This document shows positions 1 through 5,746 of a stretch of 6,907 nt of DNA, one piece after another. The notes under the pieces are model-generated. The model made no database searches. It saw only the letters and a program-made list of their open reading frames with translations, and was not told where the DNA came from. The position numbers and the translations under genes are program-made. The stretch is from contig JAZNVV010000032.1 in assembly GCA_045593005.1 (NCBI GenBank), forward strand, positions 1 through 6,907, in the 5' to 3' direction. Positions within the stretch are counted from its first letter, which is position 1. Every line of letters starts with the position of its first letter. Source of the DNA: UBA11475 sp045593005 (lineage in GTDB: Bacteria; Bacillota; Clostridia; Christensenellales; Borkfalkiaceae).

Positions 1-1
1 G

Positions 2-385
2 ATAGCATCCGGCAGCAGTTCTTATGAGGAACTGTTCAGTCCCCAGCGAGTGGATATGGCGATGATGGGAGAAGTGGTGCGGGAAGGGGTACAGGCGGTA
101 AAGGGGCTGATGCGGCGAAACTTAGCCGTGCCCCGGGATACGCTGGACAATCTGCCAAAAGACCACGGCGGCGTGGTGCAGACTGCGGATGGAAAGGCGG
201 GGGTGTACAAGGATGATGAGGGGAGGATATACATAGTGGATGTGCGCTGTCCCCACATGGGCTGTCAGGTGGAATGGAATCCTGATGAGAAAAGCTGGGA
301 CTGCCCCTGCCATGGCTCGCGGTTTGATTATATGGGCAATCTGATAGACAATCCCGCACAGGAGAATTTGGACAGAATAGAATAA
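2..385 (+). CDS. FAD-dependent oxidoreductase, C-terminal Rieske [2Fe-2S] domain (5' truncated)
   Basis: The frame is open from base 2 to a TAA at 383-385, giving 127 residues of a protein that begins left of the window; the GTG at 50 is probably internal. The last ~60 residues carry a complete Rieske signature: CPHMGC (248-265), then 15 residues after the His, then CPCHGS. This gives the C-x-H and C-x2-H ligands of a [2Fe-2S] cluster. The segment YEELFSPQR near the left edge matches, from recall, the end of the FAD-binding oxidoreductase part in DadA/GlpD-like proteins that carry a C-terminal Rieske domain (YhfW type). The family is presumed to move electrons between a flavin and the Rieske cluster in the cytoplasm; the substrate cannot be told. 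Codons are much richer in G and C than in every gene to the right, and the orientation is opposite to the polA operon. Confidence 0.85.
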   Translation: MASGSSSYEELFSPQRVDMAMMGEVVREGVQAVKGLMRRNLAVPRDTLDNLPKDHGGVVQTADGKAGVYKDDEGRIYIVDVRCPHMGCQVEWNPDEKSWDCPCHGSRFDYMGNLIDNPAQENLDRIE

Positions 386-402
386 ATAAGCATTAAAACA
401 AA

Positions 403-430
403 AGACATCCCGATGGATGTCTCTTGTATT
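403..430. terminator. Bidirectional intrinsic terminator between the Rieske gene and tRNA-Leu(GAG)
   Basis: A perfect 8-bp stem AGACATCC (403-410) / GGATGTCT (415-422) closes a CGAT loop. On the minus strand it is followed by TTTTGTTTT, a good U-tract for ending the tRNA-Leu transcript. On the plus strand the tail CTTGTATTT is weaker but could end the Rieske gene transcript, whose stop lies 17 bp upstream. Confidence 0.7.
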
Positions 431-513
431 TGGTGCGGCCAGTGAGACTTGAACTCACACGGTCTCCCATACGCCCCTCAAACGTACGCGTCTGCCAGTT
501 CCGCCACGCTCGC
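431..513 (-). tRNA. tRNA-Leu (anticodon GAG) with defective acceptor pairing
   Basis: This is an 83-nt class II tRNA with encoded CCA (431-433). Visible parts are the D-arm GCGGAACTGGCAGACGC, the anticodon stem TACGT/GCGTA with loop TTGAGGG (anticodon GAG at 477-479), a variable arm, and T-arm GTGAG-TTCAAGT-CTCAC. It would read CUC/CUU leucine codons. The odd point is the acceptor stem: 5' GCGAGCG faces 3' TGGCCGC, so A4-C69 and G5-G68 do not pair and 7-66 is G-U. Every other stem is sound. The 3' strand would fit a 5' strand of GCGGCCA, as if it came from a different tRNA-Leu. This sits exactly where composition changes from GC-rich to AT-rich, so a hybrid gene (assembly join or recombination) is likely. 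Confidence 0.85.
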
Positions 514-531
514 AACTTTTTAAGCCTATTT

Positions 532-560
532 ATTTTATACAATTTATATTTATTTGTCAA
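532..560 (-). promoter_or_regulatory. Sigma-A type promoter for tRNA-Leu(GAG)
   Basis: On the minus strand a perfect -35 box TTGACA (555-560) is followed after 17 bp by TAAAAT (532-537); an overlapping TATAAA at 534-539 gives a 15-bp spacer. Transcription would start near 525, about 12 nt before the tRNA. The -35 box lies inside the last codons of the upstream lytic transglycosylase gene (Leu-Asp-Lys-stop), so the tRNA can be transcribed independently of the polA operon. Confidence 0.65.
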
Positions 561-1128
561 GGATATGAACGTATAATTTTGAATACTTTTTAGTTGTTTT
601 TTTAATTTTTTTCAAATAGTCGGCAGTTTCTTTATACGGCACACTAAAAAAAGTTTTTCCATCACTTGAATATTTTTCATCTTTTAGCCATTGCGCGACC
701 TTTCCTTCCCCTGCATTATAAGCGCATAAAGCAGTTTCAACGTTGCCAAATCTGACTATTAACGTTTTTAAATAATAAACGCCAATCCGTATATTATCAC
801 TTGCATCAAAAAGAGAATATTCACTTTCGCCCAACTTTTTTGCAACGTAATCTGCTGTTGAAGGCTTTAACTGCATAAGCCCCACGGCACCTTTATTGCT
901 AACTGCATCTTTATTGAAACTGCTTTCCGTCTTAATTACTGCAAAAACAAGCGCTTTATCTACTTCAAACTCTTCGCAAACGGAAAATACTTCTTCAGAA
1001 TATTTTAACGGATAAAAATAATGCCTTTGGGCAACGTGCCATACAATAATAGCAAGCGTTACCAAAAAGGCAATCATTAAGGGTATTAAAAAATTACCCG
1101 ATTTTATTTTTGACCGTTTCAAACACAT
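550..1128 (-). CDS. Membrane-anchored lytic murein transglycosylase (SLT domain, GH23)
   Basis: The 192-aa product cleaves the MurNAc-GlcNAc bond of peptidoglycan with formation of 1,6-anhydro-MurNAc, outside the membrane. Residues ~13-31 form a hydrophobic signal-anchor after a basic N-terminus (KRSKIK). The SLT (Slt70 C-domain-like) fold follows at ~43-190. It has the catalytic Glu68 in IKTESSFN, the GAVGLMQ motif (80-86), and CAYNAGEGKV (135-144), all family hallmarks; domain assignment is by recall. It is the third gene of the polA-coaE operon and overlaps the end of coaE by 35 bp. The ATG at 1128 has AAGG only 1 nt upstream, whereas the TTG at 1120-1122, two codons in, has the same AAGG 7 nt upstream. 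TTG may therefore be the true start. Confidence 0.92.
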   Translation of the reverse strand: MCLKRSKIKSGNFLIPLMIAFLVTLAIIVWHVAQRHYFYPLKYSEEVFSVCEEFEVDKALVFAVIKTESSFNKDAVSNKGAVGLMQLKPSTADYVAKKLGESEYSLFDASDNIRIGVYYLKTLIVRFGNVETALCAYNAGEGKVAQWLKDEKYSSDGKTFFSVPYKETADYLKKIKKTTKKYSKLYVHILDK

Positions 1129-1684
1129 ACCTTAATTTATCCCTTAATTCGTCAATAGAACCGTCGTTACAAATAATAGTATGCGCGTTTTTATCTAATT
1201 TTGCATAGTCAAACTGATTTTTTACACGTTTAATAACTTCGTCAGCCGAAATTCCGTCGCGCTCGGTAACCGATTTAATACGGCTATTTAGGTCTCTTAA
1301 AACAACGATAACCATATCAAAATCATTTTCTAATTTACATTCGAATAAAAGAGGAACTTCAACAACGCAAATGCCACGAACAGCGCTCATAAGGTCATTG
1401 AGTTTAGAGATAATTGCAGAATGTGTTAAAGCGTTAAGTTTTTTAAGTTCCGACTTGTCGGAAAAAACTATTTTAGCAAGGCGCTTTCTTAAAACCCTTC
1501 CGTCAGAAGAAAACACACCGTCGCCAAACAGTTCCCTAACCCTATCACGCATAGATTGATCACGATAAATAGTACGTGCAATTTTGTCACACGAAAAACA
1601 TTTTAGTTTTAGTTCTTTTGCGACGGAAAGAGCAAGAGATTTCCCACTGCCTATCCCACCTGTAACAGCAATTTTGTAAACCAT
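1094..1684 (-). CDS. coaE: Dephospho-CoA kinase
   Basis: CoaE phosphorylates the 3'-OH of the ribose in dephospho-CoA with ATP, the last step of coenzyme A synthesis in the cytoplasm. The 196-aa length is normal for the family. The P-loop TGGIGSGKS lies at residues 8-16, the conserved Asp33 region (CDKIAR) comes next, and VEVPLLFE, typical of the family's substrate-binding lid region, is in the middle. The ATG at 1682-1684 begins 2 bp after the polA stop (TAA-TT-ATG). No good Shine-Dalgarno is visible, so translation is probably coupled to polA. The stop lies inside the following transglycosylase gene. From recall, polA and coaE are neighbours in many Firmicutes, often with mutM between them; mutM is absent here. 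Confidence 0.95.
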   Translation of the reverse strand: MVYKIAVTGGIGSGKSLALSVAKELKLKCFSCDKIARTIYRDQSMRDRVRELFGDGVFSSDGRVLRKRLAKIVFSDKSELKKLNALTHSAIISKLNDLMSAVRGICVVEVPLLFECKLENDFDMVIVVLRDLNSRIKSVTERDGISADEVIKRVKNQFDYAKLDKNAHTIICNDGSIDELRDKLRYVFETVKNKIG

Positions 1685-1686
1685 AA

Positions 1687-4260
1687 TTATTTTGCATCAA
1701 ACCACGTTTCGCCTATTTCCGTTTCTACGGTGAGCGGAACAACAAGTTTTACAGCACTCTCCATTTCTTCTTTAAGTAGTTTAGTAACAACGTCTTTTTC
1801 AGACTTAAAGGCATCTATAATCAATTCGTCGTGTACTTGAAGAATAAGTTTAGACTTTAATCCTTCTTTCTTTAATCTGTTAAACACGTTGATCATAGCG
1901 ACCTTAATTATATCTGCGCTACTGCCTTGAAGTGGCATATTCATAGCAGCGCGTTCAGAGAAGGATCGCAAATTAAAGTTCTTTGAGTGAATATCCTTAA
2001 AATATCTCCGGCGACCTAAAACAGTGGTAACGTATCCGTGATTTCGTGCCATTTCAACGTTTTTATCCATATACACACGGACTTGTGGATACGTTTCAAA
2101 ATACTTATTTATATACTCTTGCGCAAGGCGTGGACTTGTTTTAATATTCTTTGCTAAACCGTAATTGCTAATGCCGTAAATTATTCCAAAATTAACAGCC
2201 TTTGCGTCGCGACGTTGTGCGCTTGTAACCTTTTCGTACGGCACGTCGAATACTCTTGATGCCGTCTGCGTGTGAATATCCTCATTATTATTATAAGCTC
2301 TTATGAGTTCAGGACAGTTTGAAAAAGCGGCAAGCAAACGGAGTTCTATTTGTGAATAATCTGCCCCGATAAGAATATGCTCGTCATCACGCGCGACAAA
2401 AAACTTTCTAATCGCCTTACCCATATCATCACGCACAGGAATATTTTGCAAGTTTGGCGCTTTTGAAGATAATCTACCAGTCACCGTAAGCGTTTGATTA
2501 AACGTTGTATGGATAAGCCCCGTGCCTTTTTCAATAACCGGTCTAAAACCTTCAATATAAGTCGATAATAGTTTTTGTAGCTGTCTATATCTTAAAATTT
2601 CATCAACAATCGGGAAATCGCCCGAAAGAGTTTCTAAAATTTCCTGCGCTGTGGAATACGCTCCGTCCTTTTTCTTTTTTGGGTACGGAAGTTGCAATTT
2701 TTCAAATAAAATGTGGCCAAGTTGTTTTGGCGAATTAATATTAAACGATTCGTCGCCAGCAAGAGCGTGAATTTTCTTTTCGGCGTCTAATAAATAGCCA
2801 CGATATTCGTCGGAAAGTTCATCAAGTGCCTTAACGTCCACCTTAAAGCCTGTAATTTCCATATCATATAGAACGTCTGCAAGTGGCAATTCAACGTCGG
2901 TATAAAGGGTATAGACCCCTTCAGATTGAAGTTTATCAAGCAACTTATCGTAAATTTGACTTAATGCAAACGCCGTATGATTTTTATCAAGATTGTATGC
3001 GTAAATAACGTCTTCAAGAGAATTATCTCTTTCTGAAAAATCAGCAAGATATTTCATTATGGATACGTCGTCAGCAAAGGCATTAAACTCTACGTCATAT
3101 TCTTTTAACTTATGGCGTAACGATTTTTTGTCGTAAACAATTAACTTTTTTTCGCTAGAAAACAACTTTTTAAGCCCGTTTTTAAGTTCGTTAAAAGAAA
3201 GCCCCTCGTCAATTAAAAGTTCTTTATAAGTAACTCTGTATTCCGTCCCAGATAGGTCGTAAAAAGATAAATTTTTACTAAAATCAACCGAATACGTTTG
3301 CTTATCTAAAACTGCTAAAAAATCGCTTTCATTAGTGATGTTTACAACGTTTTTAGGTGCGCTTTCGGGTGGTAACGTATCTATCAAATCGGTATTTTCT
3401 TCGTCGATAAAGAAAGACTTACCAGTAGATAAAAGTCTATTAAAATCAAGTTCAAAAAAGCGCCTTTTTGCGTCGCTATTAAAAGGCAACTGGTAACGCA
3501 TTTTATCAAGGTTAACTTCTATATCCACCTTCGTATCAATGGTGGCAAGCATCCTTGATAGATATGCCGACTCTTTGCCGTTTATAACCTTTTCTTTAAG
3601 TTTGCCTTTAAGCTCATCTACGTGGTCGTAAATCCCGTCAACCGTCCCGTAAGTCTGTACAAGTGTAAGCGCAGTCTTTTCTCCAACGCCACTAATACCA
3701 GGTATATTGTCCGACGAATCGCCCATAAGCGCTTTAAGTTCAATAACCTGATTAGGTGTAATGCCAGTCTTTTCTGTAAAATTTTTAGCACTATAAACGT
3801 CTACGTCTGAAATGCCACGTCTTGTAAAATGAACGTCAGTTTCGTCATCAACAAGTTGAAAAGAATCTCTATCCCCTGTGATAATTTCAGTTTTGATCGA
3901 AGTTGCCTTTGCAATCGTGCCGATAATATCGTCGGCTTCAAAACCAGGCTTTTCAACCGTATGAATACCTAAAAGCGATAACACTTCCTTTAAAAGTGGT
4001 ATTTGTGGACGTAAATCTTCAGGCATAGGCTTGCGAGTTCCCTTATATTCAGAAAATATTTCGTGCCTAAAGGTTGGATGATGCACGTCAAAAGCGACGG
4101 CAATAAATTCAGGTTTATCTTCGCCAATAAGTTTAAAAAGCATATTTATAAACCCGTAAACAGCGTTTGTCGGCGTGCCGTCCTTTGCCGAAAGTGGTGG
4201 CGTTGCGTAAAACGCTCTATTAATTAAACTGTTACCGTCGATTAAAACGAGTTTTTTCAT
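1687..4260 (-). CDS. polA: DNA polymerase I
   Basis: Family A polymerase of 857 aa, which fills gaps, removes RNA primers and acts in excision repair. The N-terminal 5'-3' exonuclease (~1-290) is complete, with LIDGNSLINRAF at the start, TGDRDSFQLV, and the MGDSSDNIPG helix-hairpin region. The middle domain (~310-480) is a degenerate 3'-5' exonuclease: where proofreading enzymes have Asp-x-Glu it reads VDFS, so proofreading is probably lost, as in Bacillus and Thermus enzymes. The polymerase domain has motif A DYSQIELR (Asp634), motif B KAVNFGIIYG (Lys687, Phe691, Tyr695) and motif C QVHDE (Asp811). I chose ATG 4258-4260 because MKKLVLIDGN is the normal family N-terminus and GGTGAT lies just upstream. 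The longer frame back to 4419 would run antisense through the divergent tRNA. Confidence 0.97.
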   Translation of the reverse strand: MKKLVLIDGNSLINRAFYATPPLSAKDGTPTNAVYGFINMLFKLIGEDKPEFIAVAFDVHHPTFRHEIFSEYKGTRKPMPEDLRPQIPLLKEVLSLLGIHTVEKPGFEADDIIGTIAKATSIKTEIITGDRDSFQLVDDETDVHFTRRGISDVDVYSAKNFTEKTGITPNQVIELKALMGDSSDNIPGISGVGEKTALTLVQTYGTVDGIYDHVDELKGKLKEKVINGKESAYLSRMLATIDTKVDIEVNLDKMRYQLPFNSDAKRRFFELDFNRLLSTGKSFFIDEENTDLIDTLPPESAPKNVVNITNESDFLAVLDKQTYSVDFSKNLSFYDLSGTEYRVTYKELLIDEGLSFNELKNGLKKLFSSEKKLIVYDKKSLRHKLKEYDVEFNAFADDVSIMKYLADFSERDNSLEDVIYAYNLDKNHTAFALSQIYDKLLDKLQSEGVYTLYTDVELPLADVLYDMEITGFKVDVKALDELSDEYRGYLLDAEKKIHALAGDESFNINSPKQLGHILFEKLQLPYPKKKKDGAYSTAQEILETLSGDFPIVDEILRYRQLQKLLSTYIEGFRPVIEKGTGLIHTTFNQTLTVTGRLSSKAPNLQNIPVRDDMGKAIRKFFVARDDEHILIGADYSQIELRLLAAFSNCPELIRAYNNNEDIHTQTASRVFDVPYEKVTSAQRRDAKAVNFGIIYGISNYGLAKNIKTSPRLAQEYINKYFETYPQVRVYMDKNVEMARNHGYVTTVLGRRRYFKDIHSKNFNLRSFSERAAMNMPLQGSSADIIKVAMINVFNRLKKEGLKSKLILQVHDELIIDAFKSEKDVVTKLLKEEMESAVKLVVPLTVETEIGETWFDAK

Positions 4261-4309
4261 AAAATCACCATAAGTTAGTTGCAATTTATAATAAAATGTG
4301 TTATTATTT

Positions 4310-4374
4310 TTGCAGTTATTAAATATACATTTATAGTATACTACAATTTTAACAAATATAAGTTGAAATTGCAA
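4310..4374. promoter_or_regulatory. Divergent promoter region between polA and tRNA-Leu(CAA)
   Basis: The 122-bp AT-rich gap has candidate boxes on both strands. For the tRNA (+): TTGCAG at 4310-4315, 16-bp spacer, TATAGT at 4332-4337. For polA (-): TTGCAA at 4369-4374, 17-bp spacer, TAAAAT at 4346-4351, giving a leader of roughly 80 nt. The two sets interleave, so the promoters would compete. In DNA this AT-rich, such matches arise easily by chance. Confidence 0.4.
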
Positions 4375-4382
4375 GAACTTTT

Positions 4383-4469
<87 letters not shown>

Positions 4470-4499
4470 AAGACTTCTTTAATTAGAAGTCTTTTTTTT
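4470..4499 (+). terminator. Intrinsic terminator of tRNA-Leu(CAA)
   Basis: A 9-bp stem, AAGACTTCT (4470-4478) with AGAAGTCTT (4485-4493), closes a TTAATT loop and runs into a T-tract to 4499. It starts on the base after the CCA end. The same order, tRNA 3' end, hairpin, T-tract, then GTGGGACTC, reappears in both downstream repeats with a different stem sequence each time. Confidence 0.9.
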
Positions 4500-4503
4500 A
4501 TGT

Positions 4504-4689
4504 GGGACTCTCACAAGTTCTTCGTCCCTGCAGGGTGCAGGCATAGCCTTTACCCACCTTTGGTTAAAAACAGTAGGTGTCTACTGTTTTTGCGACAGAA
4601 GTCGTCACGTCGGGCCATCGGCACCAACAAAAAAGAGTTGTATTTTTGCAACTCTTTTTTGTTTTATGTTGTTTTTGTGGGACTCGAAC
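4504..4689 (+). repeat. 186-bp structured direct repeat, copy A
   Basis: The segment GGGACTCTCACAAG...GTGGGACTCGAAC recurs 370 bp further on (copy B). Outside the core of the terminator-like hairpin I find two differences: 4530 G versus C, and 4545 A versus T. In order it holds a possible GGGAC/GTCCC stem (4504-4508/4524-4528); a perfect 11-bp hairpin AAAAACAGTAG-GTGT-CTACTGTTTTT (4566-4591); the tRNA-Leu 3'-end sequence CCATCGGCACCAA (4615-4627); a 15-bp terminator-like hairpin (4626-4663); and GTGGGACTCGAAC (4677-4689), the reverse complement of the tRNA T-arm. No credible coding frame lies in it. It is non-coding repetitive DNA of unknown role, possibly tRNA-derived or mobile. Confidence 0.9.
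4626..4663. terminator. Terminator-like hairpin in repeat copy A
   Basis: A perfect 15-bp stem: a 5' arm of AAC, six A and GAGTTG (4626-4640), and a 3' arm of CAACTC, six T and GTT (4649-4663). The 8-nt loop is TATTTTTG. With a T-run on both strands it could terminate transcription in either direction. It takes the same place after CCATCGGCACCA as the real tRNA terminator. Confidence 0.75.
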
Positions 4690-4852
4690 GCTTGCGTATA
4701 AAAAATAGTGGACACCCACTATTTTTAGCAAGCCGGCGTGATAGTGAGTTTAACAATAAAATATATGAGTGACTTTAGTTACAAATGCCCCGACGTTTGT
4801 AACTACCACATAAAACAAGACACTGCTAAAAAACGAACGGAGCGAGTCCCAC
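4677..4852. other. Inverted-repeat-bounded segment with two internal hairpins (possible three-way-junction RNA)
   Basis: GTGGGACTCG (4677-4686) and CGAGTCCCAC (4843-4852) are perfect 10-bp inverted repeats 176 bp from end to end. Between them lie two stem-loops. One has GCTTGC (4690-4695) pairing with GCAAGC (4728-4733) around an 11-bp stem AAAAATAGTGG-ACAC-CCACTATTTTT (4701-4726). The other is TAGTTACAAA (4776-4785) with TTTGTAACTA (4796-4805) around a TGCCCCGACG loop. Together this would make a three-way junction. It could instead be the terminal repeats of a small inserted element. I recognise no known RNA family, and expression is not shown. Confidence 0.5.
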
Positions 4853-4873
4853 TTCGTGAAAGTATATATGCTG

Positions 4874-5059
4874 GGGACTCTCACAAGTTCTTCGTCCCTC
4901 CAGGGTGCAGGCATTGCCTTTACCCACCTTTGGTTAAAAACAGTAGGTGTCTACTGTTTTTGCGACAGAAGTCGTCACGTCGGGCCATCGGCACCAACAA
5001 AAAAGATGACAAATTATAGTCATCTTTTTTGTTTTATGTTGTTTTTGTGGGACTCGAAC
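4874..5059 (+). repeat. 186-bp structured direct repeat, copy B
   Basis: Second copy of the repeat at 4504-4689, same length and orientation. It keeps the GTGT-loop hairpin (4936-4961), the tRNA 3'-end sequence (4985-4997) and the terminal GTGGGACTCGAAC (5047-5059). The terminator hairpin is again a perfect 15-bp stem (4996-5010/5019-5033), but its apical part is GATGAC/GTCATC in place of GAGTTG/CAACTC, and the 8-nt loop is unrelated. Copy B ends 13 bp before the first MITE-like element. Confidence 0.9.
4996..5033. terminator. Terminator-like hairpin in repeat copy B
   Basis: A perfect 15-bp stem: AAC, six A and GATGAC on the 5' arm; GTCATC, six T and GTT on the 3' arm; loop AAATTATA (5011-5018). 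Compared with copy A, four consecutive base pairs are replaced on both arms while pairing is kept. Confidence 0.75.
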
Positions 5060-5072
5060 TTTTTTAATAATC

Positions 5073-5172
5073 TGTCATTCTGAACGATAGTGAAGAATCT
5101 ATTTTCTTTTTTGCACAGACTATTATTAAGTAGTTTTAGATTCTTCGTTAGCGTTGCTCCCTCAGAATGACA
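5073..5172. mobile_element. 100-bp MITE-like palindromic element, copy 1
   Basis: The element starts TGTCATTCTGA (5073-5083) and ends TCAGAATGACA (5162-5172), a perfect 11-bp terminal inverted repeat. An inner pair GAAGAATCTA (5092-5101) / TAGATTCTTC (5137-5146) is also inverted. The centre is AT-rich and codes for nothing. By eye it is identical over 100 bp to the copy at 6068-6167, so duplication or movement is recent. From recall, TCATTCTGA...GAAGAATCT repeats are abundant in many bacterial genomes. No transposase is in the window and I see no clear target-site duplication. Confidence 0.8.
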
Positions 5173-5308
5173 ATATACTTAATGTTTAAACAAATTAATT
5201 GATATTCTTTGCTGTTGTTTAGAATAATATAATGCATATTAATAATAAAAAAGCAAAAAACAAAAACTGGTTTATGTTAATCTCTTCGCAAAAACGTTGA
5301 TTATGTCT
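5173..5308. other. AT-rich intergenic stretch without recognised features
   Basis: This 136-bp gap lies between the MITE-like element and the end of the two-gene operon. I see no gene, no convincing hairpin terminator for the minus-strand operon, and only scattered AT-rich promoter-like matches. On the minus strand a run of T-rich blocks (around 5250-5270) follows the stop without a clear stem. Confidence 0.5.
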
Positions 5309-5746
5309 TTATTTATTGCTAAACCATTTTTTATAAACTTTTGATATAGACTCATAGTGTTTATTTTCATCACAATAAAAAGACTTGTATCGTTCACCTT
5401 CTTTTAATTTTTTTATTTCATAGTAATAATTTTTCTTAAAGCGTTTTTTATTTACTTTATTATCAAGATACAAACCACAGGCTTCTTCATAAACATTCAT
5501 TAAATTTTCAAGCAACTCCATGTACGATTTCTCACGAATAATTTTCCTTATTTTACTTTTGTTTTTTTCAATATCAATAGCTAATTGAAACAAATAATGT
5601 TGTGCTCTTTCAATTGATTCGTGCACGTGAATTTCTAACTGTCCTTTAGAAATGTTATTAGATATAATTGATTTGTAAATTGAAATAACACTTATAATTA
5701 GCCCTATAGACGATATTACTATTGCGATATTTTCATATATACTCAT
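5309..5746 (-). CDS. Small single-pass membrane protein with helical cytoplasmic domain, function unknown
   Basis: The 145-aa product has a short N-terminus, one strongly hydrophobic helix at about residues 6-27 (Ile/Val/Ser-rich, no charge), then a charged, Lys/Glu-rich, probably helical domain. A stretch reading roughly NVYEEACGLYLDNK followed by KRFKKNYYYEIKK resembles a pattern I recall from small uncharacterised Firmicutes membrane proteins, but I cannot name a family. Its ATG shares one base with the stop of the upstream gene (TAATG), and AAGGA (5751-5755) lies 4 nt upstream, so the two are translated together. It could be the effector half of an accessory pair; nothing in the sequence proves that. 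Codon use is very AT-rich. Confidence 0.75.
   Translation of the reverse strand: MSIYENIAIVISSIGLIISVISIYKSIISNNISKGQLEIHVHESIERAQHYLFQLAIDIEKNKSKIRKIIREKSYMELLENLMNVYEEACGLYLDNKVNKKRFKKNYYYEIKKLKEGERYKSFYCDENKHYESISKVYKKWFSNK

Noticed and set aside
22..359. Minus-strand open frames at the left end
   Set aside because: They are antisense to the Rieske domain and their Pro/Ser-rich products are typical shadows of a GC-rich gene.
1371..1559. Plus-strand frame inside coaE
   Set aside because: It is antisense to a clear coaE with no independent support.
3622..3810. Plus-strand frame inside polA
   Set aside because: It is antisense to the 5'-3' exonuclease domain of a clear polA, with no motif or start signal.
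4561..4626. A further tRNA ending in ACCA inside repeat copy A
   Set aside because: Only the last 12-13 bases match the tRNA; no matching 5' acceptor strand, D-arm or anticodon arm precedes them.
4504..5059. CRISPR array
   Set aside because: There are only two repeat units, each 186 bp with internal hairpins, and no set of short repeats with uniform spacers; no cas gene is present.
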